A stretch of 64,000 bases of DNA, from NCBI GenBank assembly GCA_041163745.1, contig JBEAQU010000065.1, positions 1 through 64,000 of the forward strand, written 5' to 3'. The DNA is from UBA6168 sp041163745 (GTDB lineage: Bacteria; Bacteroidota; Bacteroidia; Chitinophagales; Saprospiraceae). The position numbers and the translations under genes are program-made. The notes under the pieces are model-generated. The model was not told the DNA's origin. It saw only the letters and a list, made by a program, of their open reading frames with translations, and did not search any database. Below are positions 27,093-35,752 of the stretch, in pieces; position 1 is the stretch's first letter, and every line of letters begins with the position of its first letter.

Positions 27093-28211
27093 TCATCCCG
27101 TCGGTGTTTCATTCTTCAAGATATTATTCAGGCGGAGGGAAGCATCCAGGAACAGGAGTTTCTGGTTGGCATTCCTTTCCACGTAATAAGAACAATCCGA
27201 CAGCAGTCTTTCCATGCCGACCACTGCTTCCCATCCCATAATTTTACGCAGGTTGCCTGCCGTCTGCAGTTCGTTGGGCAGCAACCGGACCTTGTCGGAG
27301 GATCGCGTCTGAAGGACGAGGTATTCCCGCAGGAAATGCAGTCCGTACTGTAGGAACTGTTTTTGGCTTTCGCGACCGGTGGCGGCGATCGAATCAGCCC
27401 AGGTCACGAGTTCGGCTCCATTACCCCGATAGCATTTCCGCATCCAATCCAGGAATTGGCCGGCATAATCGTGTTCCGCACGGGAGCGCAGGGAAAGTGC
27501 CTCGTTGTAATCGCCTGCTGCCAACAGGGCAACGGCTTTCGCTTTTTCTGTATCGAGTCCCTGTCGCAGTACCAGGGCCTCTGCGATCGCTTCGTCCCGG
27601 AGTGGGGGGACCCTGATTACCTGGCACCTGGACAGAATGGTATTCAGTATCATGTCCGTTTGGTTGGTCACCAGGATGATGAGGGTATCCGGTGGTGGTT
27701 CCTCTATGAGTTTCAGGAGGCGGTTGCCTTCCTTGCCGAGAAATTCCGGCAGCCAAAGGACCAGGACCTTGTATTTTCCTTCAAAGGCTTTAAGGCTCAG
27801 TTTCTTTTGGATGGCGAGGCACTCGTCCTTGTTGATGTTGCCCTGCTTGTTTTCCGCACCCAGCCGATGAAGCCATTGGTTGACGTTGAGGTAAGCGTTT
27901 TCAGACAGGGCAGCCCTCCATTCCGGAAGATGGTTATCTGACAGGGCACCGCTTCCGATGACGGGGAACGAGAAATGCAGGTCGGGGTGAACGTACCGGG
28001 CGGCTTTCCGGCAGGCGCTGCAGGTATCACATGCCTGTTGGTCCTTCGGCTGTTCACAAAGGACGTATTGGGCCATGGCAATGGCCAGCGCCAAGTCCCC
28101 GCTTCCCGGTGCGCCCGACAGGAGCAAGGCATGGGGCATACGGCCGTTCTCCACCATTCGTTGCAGGGCATCTATGGCGGTATGCTGGCCGATGATGTCT
28201 TTGAACAGCAT
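27093..28211 (-). CDS. holB: DNA polymerase III delta' subunit
   Basis: Clamp-loader subunit of the replicative polymerase. The 372-residue product shows the AAA+ core: HALLLSGAPGSGDLALA (Walker A changed, as is usual in delta'), a zinc-binding CDTCSACRKAARYVHPDLHF, LIEEPPPDTLIILVTNQ and ILSRCQVIRVPPL (SRC motif). The first Met at 28211 gives the canonical MLFKDIIGQ. A TTG eight codons earlier (28235) is an alternative. The frame stays open a further 54 codons upstream, without a start but with a striking run of Cys codons. The downstream gene is ricT. Confidence 0.92.
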   Translation of the reverse strand: MLFKDIIGQHTAIDALQRMVENGRMPHALLLSGAPGSGDLALAIAMAQYVLCEQPKDQQACDTCSACRKAARYVHPDLHFSFPVIGSGALSDNHLPEWRAALSENAYLNVNQWLHRLGAENKQGNINKDECLAIQKKLSLKAFEGKYKVLVLWLPEFLGKEGNRLLKLIEEPPPDTLIILVTNQTDMILNTILSRCQVIRVPPLRDEAIAEALVLRQGLDTEKAKAVALLAAGDYNEALSLRSRAEHDYAGQFLDWMRKCYRGNGAELVTWADSIAATGRESQKQFLQYGLHFLREYLVLQTRSSDKVRLLPNELQTAGNLRKIMGWEAVVGMERLLSDCSYYVERNANQKLLFLDASLRLNNILKNETPTG

Positions 28212-28952
28212 GAAGCTTTCGGTGGCGGAAGTCAAGGTGTTGGAAAAGGGATGGGATGGAAAACGGCCGTGTCGCGCCCGGACAATCGGTTTGCAGTAAA
28301 TACAAAACCGAGGGTATCCGGATTTGCACTTGATGCAGCCGCCCCATTGCTCGCCGGCTCCACAGTGAATGCCCGGATCTGGCTTGCATCCGGTACATTA
28401 CGTGGCCCGGTGCCGTCGGAAGGTCGGAAACCGAGCGGATGTCACGGCGGAAAGTCGGTTGTTGTCCGGCTGCAACCATCGTGCAGGACAGCCTGTTGTA
28501 CCGGCCAGATCGCCGGCTCTGGTAGGCCTCGATCCGTCCGACACGAGTGAGGGTTGCTGCCATGTCTGGGTGGGGAGGATACTTGCCGATCTTTTTCGTC
28601 CGCCTCCCCGGCAGCACCGTACGTTATATGTGGTACCTCTTTTCTTTCCTGTTGGATCGGCGGCCACAAGCCGACCGACGCTACATCGTCATCCTTTTTT
28701 CCAGTGTTTGCTTCCTGGTCAATGATACAGAATAGTAGGTTGTGAAGATAACTTTGCACCGGACGGTTGGCTCCGGTTGCTGGTCTCTGACAACGGCAGA
28801 CCGGAACGCCTGACGGACAGCGGAATCGGCAGGATTCGCGACGGGCAAATTATCTTTCGTCAAAGGTAAAATAATTTGAAGCCAAATGGAAATTCCGTTG
28901 GTCCAAAGTTCCGACCCGGCCGATGCATTTCCTTTAATCTTTGTACATAGCC
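28212..28952. other. gene-free region upstream of holB
   Basis: About 740 bases without a convincing gene. Features seen are a Cys-rich open frame without a start codon (28236-28397, minus strand) in phase with holB, and a minus-strand TACCTTTG element at 28861. The short ORFs in the centre have no protein-like composition. Confidence 0.4.
28861..28868 (-). promoter_or_regulatory. possible -7 promoter element facing holB
   Basis: CAAAGGTA reads TACCTTTG on the minus strand, a TAnnTTTG match. The nearest downstream gene on that strand is holB, 650 bases away, so the target is unclear. Confidence 0.25.
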
Positions 28953-29198
28953 ATGGATGTTTCAGCAGCAATCAGTATGTATCCGTTGGATTCGGAGTAC
29001 GGAACTTATATTCTCCGTTTCATAGACAGAATGTCAAATTATCCGGACTTGGAAACGCGGGTCAATCGGATGAGTACGGAGGTTTTCGGCCCATATGATC
29101 GGCTGATGGAAGTGTTGGGGAAGGAAATACGGGTGTCTTTCTCGGAAGGATGCCCGCTGGTGGTGGTGATCAAGCTGATGAACGAGGACATGCGCTGA
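28953..29198 (+). CDS. thiamine-binding-like (MTH1187/YkoF family) small protein
   Basis: An 81-residue protein with the family pattern MDVSAAISMYPLDSEYG, IDRMSNYPDLETRVNRMST and FGPYDRLMEVLGKEI. Members are ferredoxin-fold proteins of about 100 residues; some bind thiamine or its pyrimidine moiety. This copy is slightly short. The ATG at 28953 was chosen over a TTG at 28941. It converges with the response-regulator gene 11 bases later. Confidence 0.75.
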   Translation: MDVSAAISMYPLDSEYGTYILRFIDRMSNYPDLETRVNRMSTEVFGPYDRLMEVLGKEIRVSFSEGCPLVVVIKLMNEDMR

Positions 29199-29209
29199 GG
29201 GTCGGGCCG

Positions 29210-29947
29210 TCAATACGCCCTTTTCCATAGCCTGCCAGCGACCAGGGTGTTGAAGATGGTTTCCTGGATATTACGGCTGATTGGAATTCGGTGGCCCTGA
29301 ATGACGATGTCGGAACCTTCCAGGAGTTCCACTTTTTCCAGTGCGACAAGGAAGGAACGGTGTACCCGGAGGAATTTGCCTGCCGGAAGGTCTTTTTCCA
29401 ATTGTTTGAGGGATAATAATGTGAGGTAGCGTTTGTGAAAGGTATGGATGAAGACGTAGTCCTTTTCGCTTTCGAAGAAAAGGACTTCGGACAGACGGAT
29501 CTTGATGAACTGTCCGTCGCATTTGATGAAGAAGTAATCCTGTTCGGCTCCCCGGTCAGTATTGGCAGGGTGTTCGGTTTGCCGGAGGATCTCCAATTGG
29601 CTGAGGGCCTTGTTTGCGGCTTTCAAGAAACGTTGGAAGGAGATGGGTTTCAAGAGATAGTCCAGCGCATTCAGTTCGAACCCTTCGATGGCATATTCCC
29701 GGTAGGCGGTGGTGAAAACGACAGCCGGCGGTTGACGGAGGGATCGCAAGAATTCCGTCCCCGTGATGTCGGGCATCTGAATATCCAGGAACAAGAGGTC
29801 GATGGGTTGTTCATGGAGCGTCTCATTCGCCTCCATGGCGCTCTTGCAGGTGCCGGCCAAGGATAGGAAGGGAGTTTGGGATACGTAACCCGCGATTCCT
29901 TTCCGGGCAACCGGTTCGTCGTCGATGACAAGGCAGCGGAGAATCAT
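29210..29947 (-). CDS. LytTR-family response regulator
   Basis: The 245-residue product has an N-terminal receiver domain with the acidic pair in VIDDEP, phosphoacceptor Asp55 in FLDIQMPD, a Thr at VVFTTAY and Lys100 in YLLKP. A C-terminal LytTR DNA-binding domain follows (residues about 140-240; FFESEKDYVFIHT, LRVHRSFLVAL, IPISRN). It is translationally coupled to the upstream histidine kinase by an ATGA overlap at 29944-29947. The regulon is not evident. Confidence 0.93.
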   Translation of the reverse strand: MILRCLVIDDEPVARKGIAGYVSQTPFLSLAGTCKSAMEANETLHEQPIDLLFLDIQMPDITGTEFLRSLRQPPAVVFTTAYREYAIEGFELNALDYLLKPISFQRFLKAANKALSQLEILRQTEHPANTDRGAEQDYFFIKCDGQFIKIRLSEVLFFESEKDYVFIHTFHKRYLTLLSLKQLEKDLPAGKFLRVHRSFLVALEKVELLEGSDIVIQGHRIPISRNIQETIFNTLVAGRLWKRAY

Positions 29948-30963
29948 GCAAGATTGATTTTCAATTTCACCCGGAAGGAATGTTCGTCCTTTTCCAAAGA
30001 AAGGACATGTTTGTCCGGATAAGTCAGGTCCAGGCGGCGACGGACGTTTGTCAGGCCGATACCACTGTTGGCTGTTCGGGCAAAGCGGGGTGTGTGGACC
30101 GTGTTCTCCGTCGTAAAGGTAAGCAAGCCATCTTGAACGGACAAACGGATGGCGATGCGGTATCCTCCGGCGTTGGAAGCATGCTTGAATGCGTTTTCAA
30201 CGAAAGGGATAAGCAACATCGGCGCGATGTGGTGTCCCGGGGCGTCCGAGGGCAGCTCCAGCTCCAGGTCCAACAGTTCCTCATCGTGCCGTAGCTGCTG
30301 CAAGGAAATGTAATTTTTAAGGAAGTCGATTTCTTTGCCCATATCAATCAAGTCCTTGTTGTAATCATACAATTGGTGGCTGAGGGTGTCGGAGAACCTG
30401 ATCAGGGCCTCTTTTGCCCGTTCACCTTCCTCGTGCTCCAGGAGAAAGTAAATGGTGTTCAGGGTATTGAAAATGAAATGCGGGTTAATTTGGGCCCGCA
30501 GCATTTCCAGTTCGTTTTCCAGGTTCTTCTTTTCCAGCTGTACCGCGTAGTTGTTGCGTTCGTGCCATTGCTGTATGAACTTGAAAGCGGTGGTGAAGGC
30601 GACCAGTACGGTCGTGTCCACCGCCAGGGTGAAGGTGCCTTCCCAGGAATAGTAATAGCGTTGCGCGGAAACGAAAGTACGGAGGAAAACGTTCACCAGC
30701 CAGGCATTGGCCACGATGAGGGCGAAGATGCTGAGGAGATAGAAACCATGTCGTTTTTGCCGGATGAGGTATTTCGGGATCCAGTAGTAATAATTGAAAT
30801 AGACAAGTCCCATGGAGCCCAGTACGATGGGCAGATTGAAATTCTCCTTGAACTGGGAGATGAACACCACGTCCTGCATACTCGAGAAAAACCAGTACAC
30901 GAGCCAGAAGGAGACGTGGGCGGGAATGGTGTTGACGGGAAGCGGACGCACGGATATGTTCAT
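29944..30963 (-). CDS. LytS-type sensor histidine kinase
   Basis: Membrane histidine kinase of 339 residues and partner of the LytTR regulator with which it overlaps by 4 bases. The N-terminal half has four hydrophobic segments (about 15-130) and no recognisable extracellular sensor domain. The His_kinase motif is LRAQINPHFIFNTLNTIYFLL-type, with phosphoacceptor His162. ATPase motifs include PMLLIPFVENAFKHA (N box) and SGIGLTNVRRRLDL (G box). The start at 30963 gives a normal N-terminus, and the longer frame to 31107 lies across the divergent promoter. Confidence 0.92.
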   Translation of the reverse strand: MNISVRPLPVNTIPAHVSFWLVYWFFSSMQDVVFISQFKENFNLPIVLGSMGLVYFNYYYWIPKYLIRQKRHGFYLLSIFALIVANAWLVNVFLRTFVSAQRYYYSWEGTFTLAVDTTVLVAFTTAFKFIQQWHERNNYAVQLEKKNLENELEMLRAQINPHFIFNTLNTIYFLLEHEEGERAKEALIRFSDTLSHQLYDYNKDLIDMGKEIDFLKNYISLQQLRHDEELLDLELELPSDAPGHHIAPMLLIPFVENAFKHASNAGGYRIAIRLSVQDGLLTFTTENTVHTPRFARTANSGIGLTNVRRRLDLTYPDKHVLSLEKDEHSFRVKLKINLA

Positions 30964-31008
30964 CTTCGGGTAGGTTGGGTCATCGGGACACTTTGTGCTG
31001 AAAAAAAG

Positions 31009-31016
31009 TATTTTTG
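31009..31016 (+). promoter_or_regulatory. -7 promoter element of the 2OG oxygenase gene
   Basis: TATTTTTG matches TAnnTTTG, about 130 bases upstream of the ATG at 31149, with a TTTG at 30992. The gene's own frame is open from 31014, but that part lies in the leader. Confidence 0.4.
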
Positions 31017-31148
31017 TTGCGGCACCGAGACTCCGATTCGATGGACGGTCGGCGTGGAGGCAGGGTGACGAGCGGCATGATTTTGTTTTCCGCAGGCCAG
31101 GGTGCACCGGGGCAAGTCACAGGCAACAGACCGGCAAAAAATGTAAAT

Positions 31149-32108
31149 ATGAGCAAAAGAGCGATTCCTTTGGTTGATTTCTCCATGCTGATGTCGGAAG
31201 TCCCGACTGAAAGGCAGGCCTTCGTATCGGATCTGGGGACTGCTTTCCACGAGATTGGTTTCGTAGGGGTGGTGAATCATGGTATTTCGAAAGCGCTGAT
31301 TGATGCCTTCTACGAGGCGTGCCGTCAGTTTTTCGATTTGCCGGTGGAAGTGAAGCGCAGGTATGAGGTTCCCGGTATGGCCGGGCAGCGCGGGTACACT
31401 TCCTTCGGAAAGGAACATGCCAAGCAGGCCGAGGTGGGCGACCTGAAGGAGTTTTTCCAAATCGGCCAGGAACCGACGGATGGGGAAGGGCGTTCCGGGG
31501 AAGATTACCCTGCCAATCCGGCTGTGGCCGAGGTGCCGTCCTTCCTGAAGCTGGGGATGGAACTGTACCGGGAATTCGAACGGACAGGAGCGTCATTGCT
31601 GAGGGCCATCGCCATGCACCTGAATTTGGAAGCGGATTATTTCGACCGCCATATCCGGAACGGGACGAGCATACTGCGAGCGATCCATTACCCGCCCATC
31701 ACCACGGCTCCGAAACGGGCTATCCGGGCGGAACAGCATGAGGACATCAACCTGATCACGCTGCTGGTCGGTGCTTCCGCCGGGGGATTGCAGGTGCTCT
31801 CGGTCGAGGGCGAATGGCTGGACGTCATTCCGGAGCAGGACGAGATTGTAATCAATGTCGGTGATATGCTACAGCGGCTGACGAACAATTACCTGCGTTC
31901 GACGACCCACCGGGTTGTCAATCCTCCGCCGGACGAATGGCATGTCCCGCGATTGTCCATACCTTTTTTCCTGCATCCGCAAAGCGGAATGGACCTTCGT
32001 TGTCTGCCGTCCTGCGTTTCGGCTGAAAGACCTTTGTCCTACGAACCGATAACAGCGGGTGAGTATTTGTCGGAACGGTTACGGGAAATAGGTCTGTTGA
32101 AGCCCTGA
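31149..32108 (+). CDS. 2-oxoglutarate/Fe(II) oxygenase, isopenicillin-N-synthase-like
   Basis: A 319-residue non-heme iron oxygenase. It has the N-terminal DIOX_N-type segment (GFVGVVNHGISKALIDAFYE, FFDLPVEVKRRYE, GQRGYTSFGKEHAK) and the catalytic jelly roll. Iron ligands are His and Asp of QHEDINLITLL and the distal His in STTHRVVNPP, with the 2OG-binding RLSIPFF. The substrate is unknown. No biosynthetic cluster surrounds it. Divergent from the LytS/LytT pair. Confidence 0.87.
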   Translation: MSKRAIPLVDFSMLMSEVPTERQAFVSDLGTAFHEIGFVGVVNHGISKALIDAFYEACRQFFDLPVEVKRRYEVPGMAGQRGYTSFGKEHAKQAEVGDLKEFFQIGQEPTDGEGRSGEDYPANPAVAEVPSFLKLGMELYREFERTGASLLRAIAMHLNLEADYFDRHIRNGTSILRAIHYPPITTAPKRAIRAEQHEDINLITLLVGASAGGLQVLSVEGEWLDVIPEQDEIVINVGDMLQRLTNNYLRSTTHRVVNPPPDEWHVPRLSIPFFLHPQSGMDLRCLPSCVSAERPLSYEPITAGEYLSERLREIGLLKP

Positions 32109-32216
32109 GTCCCTACGGCTGGCAGGGTGGCAGACACGGGTGTTGCTAAGCTTTCCAATCCGGAGCGGGACGAATATTTTGCCGGGGATAGGTTACCCGG
32201 TGAATTGATTTCCGCT

Positions 32217-32224
32217 TACATTTG
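32217..32224 (+). promoter_or_regulatory. -7 promoter element of tatA
   Basis: TACATTTG matches TAnnTTTG, about 138 bases upstream of the tatA start. Confidence 0.4.
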
Positions 32225-32361
32225 TTAGGCTTATACCGGTTGGATTCGGTATGCCGGCGGGTCGCCGGTCGGAATAATACATTATCTAATGGGGATGGGG
32301 TGTTTTGCATAAGTAAGGTATTCCGTACAAAACAGTACGTCCCGTTCCAAAACATTGTGCT

Positions 32362-32592
32362 ATGAGCCATATCATGTTATTTCTCGGCAATCTGAACATG
32401 ACGGAGTTGTTGGTCATCCTCGGGGTCGTGCTGTTGCTTTTCGGTGGAAAGAAGATACCGGAACTCATGCGTGGTGTGGGCAAGGGTATTAGGGAATTCA
32501 ACAATGCCCGTCATTCCATAGAGGAAGAGATCAAGGAAGGGATGAAGGATGCGGAGAAGAAGAAATTGGAGGAGAAGAAAGCGGCGGAATAA
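32362..32592 (+). CDS. tatA: Sec-independent translocase subunit TatA/E
   Basis: Pore-forming subunit of the twin-arginine translocase. The 76 residues contain one N-terminal membrane helix (MTELLVILGVVLLLF), the FGGKKIPELMRGVGKGIREF hinge and amphipathic helix, and a charged Glu/Lys tail. tatC is not adjacent. The gene converges on folB, 15 bases away, and an intrinsic terminator for its transcript is formed by DNA inside folB. Confidence 0.93.
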   Translation: MSHIMLFLGNLNMTELLVILGVVLLLFGGKKIPELMRGVGKGIREFNNARHSIEEEIKEGMKDAEKKKLEEKKAAE

Positions 32593-32607
32593 GGACGTTG
32601 ATTCAGG

Positions 32608-33126
32608 TCAGTAAGCGAAATAGGCCAGGCAGTCCTTACAAAGACAGCGGTTTCCGAACTGTGCCTGGAGTTGCTCCTGTGTTTTTCCGAAAATTTTTGT
32701 GTCCATGCACCAGCAGGAGTGGTCTCCGTAGCAAAGCATGGGCTTGTCGCAGCGTGCGCACCGCCGTTGAAAATTCCCGTCCACTTCGACCCGGGCTGCA
32801 TCCACCCTTCCTCCGAGGGGTGGATGCATTTTTTTTATAGACACCTTCAGTTCCGAAATGTTCCGGAACTGGTGTTTGATGTCCTGTGCGATATGGCTGG
32901 CCACGGTTTCGATGAGGCGGAATCGTTTGCGCATGATACGGGCGCAGATGAGATGGATGGTTTCGTAGTTGATGGTCTTGCCAAGGTCGTCCTCAATGGC
33001 GGCGCCGGCGAAGGAGTGAACCTTCATGATGACGTCCACGACATACTCCCCGCCCAGAACCTGCTCCGATTCGTAAAAACCATGATGGGCGTAAAAACGC
33101 ATTCCTTCTAAGGCGATGACAGCCAT
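32608..33126 (-). CDS. folB: dihydroneopterin aldolase fused to a cysteine-rich CWC domain
   Basis: Residues 1-118 are a complete FolB, the folate-pathway enzyme cleaving dihydroneopterin: EGMRFYAHHGFYESEQVLGG, DLGKTINYETIHLI, LIETVASHIA and the final KMHPPLGGRVDAARVEV. Residues 122-172 add a zinc-binding-like module with Cys123, 126, 132, 138, 140, 161, 163 and 166 (CARCDKPMLCYG, CWCMD, CLCKDC), matching the small CWC family that usually stands alone. FolB proteins normally end near residue 120. No frameshift separates the two parts. The role of the CWC tail is unknown. Confidence 0.85.
   Translation of the reverse strand: MAVIALEGMRFYAHHGFYESEQVLGGEYVVDVIMKVHSFAGAAIEDDLGKTINYETIHLICARIMRKRFRLIETVASHIAQDIKHQFRNISELKVSIKKMHPPLGGRVDAARVEVDGNFQRRCARCDKPMLCYGDHSCWCMDTKIFGKTQEQLQAQFGNRCLCKDCLAYFAY
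32797..32836 (+). terminator. intrinsic terminator for tatA inside the antisense gene folB
   Basis: TGCATCCACCC (32797-32807) and GGGTGGATGCA (32818-32828) form an 11-bp perfect stem with a 10-base loop, followed by eight T (32829-32836) on the plus strand. It lies 205 bases beyond the tatA stop and is encoded by folB codons about 97-110 on the other strand. Confidence 0.75.
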
Positions 33127-33314
33127 AAGCTACATGGAGTTTCTGCTGATTGCATCTTTGTGTTGGGACGCAGCCGTCGTTGTGGGGGGAGTCTGCGTGT
33201 CTCGCTTCTTATAGGTGCGGTGGTACCGGTATATGTTCGTCCTGACGCTGCAGGGGAGGATCGGGGCGGTATTGGAAGGCCGGTTGTGATCAAGCGCCTG
33301 GTGGCCGCACATGT

Positions 33315-33704
33315 TCACTGGTCGAAACGAAGTTCCTGTATGGTGTAGCGATTGCCGGACACCCGCATGTATATGTAAACCCGGAAGGACCCGTTGGTTG
33401 TCTGCAGGTCACCGATGCAATACTCCGACACTTTACCTTTGGAGGTGCCTTGATGGACCTGGCTGAAGCGGGAAGGTTTATGTTTGGTAAAGAAATCCCG
33501 TACCACACTGATGGCGGCACTTTTGGAATACGTTCCTTCCTTATCCAATACAGCCACCTCCACATTATCGTCGAAAAAGGAGCCGAGGGTGGCGGCGTCG
33601 CCGGCACTGATGGCTTTGGTGATTTCGGACAAGCCCTGGGCACAAATCGTAGGTGCCGGCAGGAAAGGCAGGAAATAGAGAAGATACAGGGCAAATGTTT
33701 TCAT
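33315..33704 (-). CDS. secreted DUF4783 protein
   Basis: A 129-residue protein with a signal peptide (MKTFALYLLYFLPFLPAPTI, cleavage near CAQ-G) and an NTF2-like cone domain: ITKAISAGDAATLGSFFDDNVEVAVLDKEGTYSK, VVRDFFTKHKPSRF and YCIGDLQTTNGSFRVYIYM. DUF4783 is a Bacteroidota family of unknown function with SnoaL-like fold. The ORF extends upstream to 34037, but the signal peptide sets the start. Confidence 0.8.
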   Translation of the reverse strand: MKTFALYLLYFLPFLPAPTICAQGLSEITKAISAGDAATLGSFFDDNVEVAVLDKEGTYSKSAAISVVRDFFTKHKPSRFSQVHQGTSKGKVSEYCIGDLQTTNGSFRVYIYMRVSGNRYTIQELRFDQ

Positions 33705-34015
33705 GGAAATAGGTTGATTGCCTTCATGGCGTAAAATAGGGATACCATGACAAATAAACAAGCCGGTTCGTTCTGGTGTTCGAACATCGGGCGGTTGCCA
33801 TATCGTGGTGCCTTTTGTTCGTACGGCTTGTATAACGGTGCATCGGGGTATGATATTGGTGTTGCACATCAAAATTATACAATGCAGGCAGACGGGAAGG
33901 TGTTCTGTTTTTTGGAATCCGTTAGGCCAGGACGGGTGGGAAGTGGGAATGAGCCTGTCGGAAGGCTTGCAAAAGTTCCTACATTTGTGGGAAAGGGAAC
34001 CAAAAAAGTAGTGAT
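33705..34015. other. intergenic region between DUF4783 and gpmI
   Basis: About 310 bases between divergent genes; it holds only the gpmI promoter-like element. No other structure noticed. Confidence 0.4.
33980..33987 (+). promoter_or_regulatory. -7 promoter element of gpmI
   Basis: TACATTTG matches TAnnTTTG, 28 bases before the gpmI ATG, implying a leader of about 25 bases. Confidence 0.5.
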
Positions 34016-35554
34016 ATGAAGAACAGCAGATTGGCATTGATCATCCTCGACGGATGGGGAATAGGGAAAAAAAGCGAATCGGATGCCCTGGCCCATGCCC
34101 GTACGCCGGTCATGGACCGGTTGTGGGCCGAATGTCCGCATACCACGTTGACGACTTTCGGAGAGCAGGTGGGCTTGCCGGAAGGACAGATGGGAAACTC
34201 CGAAGTCGGGCATCTGAACATCGGCGCCGGGCGGGTTGTATACCAGGAATTGGCCCGTATCAACAAAGCGATAAGGGAAGGCAGTTTCCAGACGCATCCG
34301 GTATTGACGGAGGCGTTTCGGATAGCAAAGGAAACGGACCGGCCGGTGCATTTCATCGGGTTGTTGTCTGATGGTGGGGTGCATTCACATGCGGATCATC
34401 TAAGGGCTTTGTGTAGCATGGCGGTTGAGCAGGGTGTTTCCCGGGCATATGTCCATGCTTTCATGGATGGTAGGGATACGGATCCGAAAAGTGGTGCGAA
34501 ATACCTGGATGAATTAATACAAGGTATTGATAAACAACATATTAAGTTGGCATCTATCATTGGTAGATACTATTCCATGGATCGGGACAAACGGTGGGAG
34601 CGCGTCAAGGTGGCCTATGATATGCTAGTGAAGGGGATAGGTGAGCTTACGGAGGACGGGTTGGCTAAAGTGAGGGAACGGTATGCCAACGGGGAGACGG
34701 ATGAGTTTCTGAAGCCGATTGTATGCACCGATGGTGCAGGTCATCCGTTGGCCACCATCGCGGATGGTGATGTGGTGATATTCTATAATTTCCGTACGGA
34801 CCGGCCAAGAGAGTTGACGGAGGTTTTGACACAAACGGACATGCCGTCGCATGGCATGCACAAAATGAAGCTGCATTTTGTGACGATGACGAGGTATGAC
34901 GAAAACTACCGGGGAATCCGGGTGGTGTATGAAAAGGACAATCTGGACAAGACCCTTGGTCAGGTCATATCGGAACACGGGCTCACCCAGGTAAGGATTG
35001 CGGAGACGGAAAAGTATCCGCACGTTACTTTTTTCTTTTCCGGGGGTAGAGAGGAGCCTTTCGATGGGGAGCGGCGCATTCTGATACCGTCTCCGAAGGT
35101 AGCTACATACGATTTGGAACCGGAGATGGGCGCTGCAGGGATTACGGATGCCATCGTGGCGGATGTGGAAACCAACAAGCCGGATTTCATTTGTTTGAAT
35201 TATGCGAATGCGGACATGGTTGGTCACACGGGCGTCTGGGATGCTGCGGTGAGGGCGGCTGAAACGGTAGACAGTTGTTTGGGACGGTTGTTGGATATGT
35301 TGCGTCGGAATGGTTACCTGGCGTTGGTGATTGCGGACCATGGTAATTCGGATTATCTGGTGAACGAAGACGGTAGTCCCAATACGGCGCACACCATGAA
35401 TCCGGTACCGTGTATCCTGGTAGGGGAGGACTTGGGTGATAGCAGGCTCAAGGAAGGCAAGCTTGGAGATGTGGCACCTACCATCCTGACCTTGATGGGG
35501 ATACCGGTGCCCGCTGAAATGGCGGGAGCTGTATTGGTGGGGAAAAAACACTGA
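34016..35554 (+). CDS. gpmI: 2,3-bisphosphoglycerate-independent phosphoglycerate mutase
   Basis: Glycolytic interconversion of 3- and 2-phosphoglycerate by the Mn2+-dependent iPGM. The 512-residue product has the metal-binding LDGWG, the phospho-acceptor Ser62 in GQMGNSEVGHLNIGAGR, the insert domain with HAFMDGRDTDPKSG, FRTDRPREL, ICLNYANADMVGHTG and the late VIADHGNSD plus AHTMNPVP metal sites. The length is exactly typical. Lone gene with its own promoter-like element. Confidence 0.96.
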   Translation: MKNSRLALIILDGWGIGKKSESDALAHARTPVMDRLWAECPHTTLTTFGEQVGLPEGQMGNSEVGHLNIGAGRVVYQELARINKAIREGSFQTHPVLTEAFRIAKETDRPVHFIGLLSDGGVHSHADHLRALCSMAVEQGVSRAYVHAFMDGRDTDPKSGAKYLDELIQGIDKQHIKLASIIGRYYSMDRDKRWERVKVAYDMLVKGIGELTEDGLAKVRERYANGETDEFLKPIVCTDGAGHPLATIADGDVVIFYNFRTDRPRELTEVLTQTDMPSHGMHKMKLHFVTMTRYDENYRGIRVVYEKDNLDKTLGQVISEHGLTQVRIAETEKYPHVTFFFSGGREEPFDGERRILIPSPKVATYDLEPEMGAAGITDAIVADVETNKPDFICLNYANADMVGHTGVWDAAVRAAETVDSCLGRLLDMLRRNGYLALVIADHGNSDYLVNEDGSPNTAHTMNPVPCILVGEDLGDSRLKEGKLGDVAPTILTLMGIPVPAEMAGAVLVGKKH

Positions 35555-35752
35555 CGGGCTATTCCGAAGGATTTCGTGTGGTACCTGTTTGATTTTTCCG
35601 TTTGCGATCTTATATAGGTTTATGTAAAATTGTCATCCGCTGCTAGGAAAAGGTACTGGTAAACTGGAGACCTCTTTGCTTGGACCTGCAGTTCACTCGG
35701 CTCTTGCGGGCGGTATGCAGCTCCTGAACTAATTGATTGTATGTATTCGAAC

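Noticed and set aside
34625..35551. 308-codon open frame antisense to gpmI
   Set aside because: gpmI is unambiguous, and the antisense protein lacks any motif.
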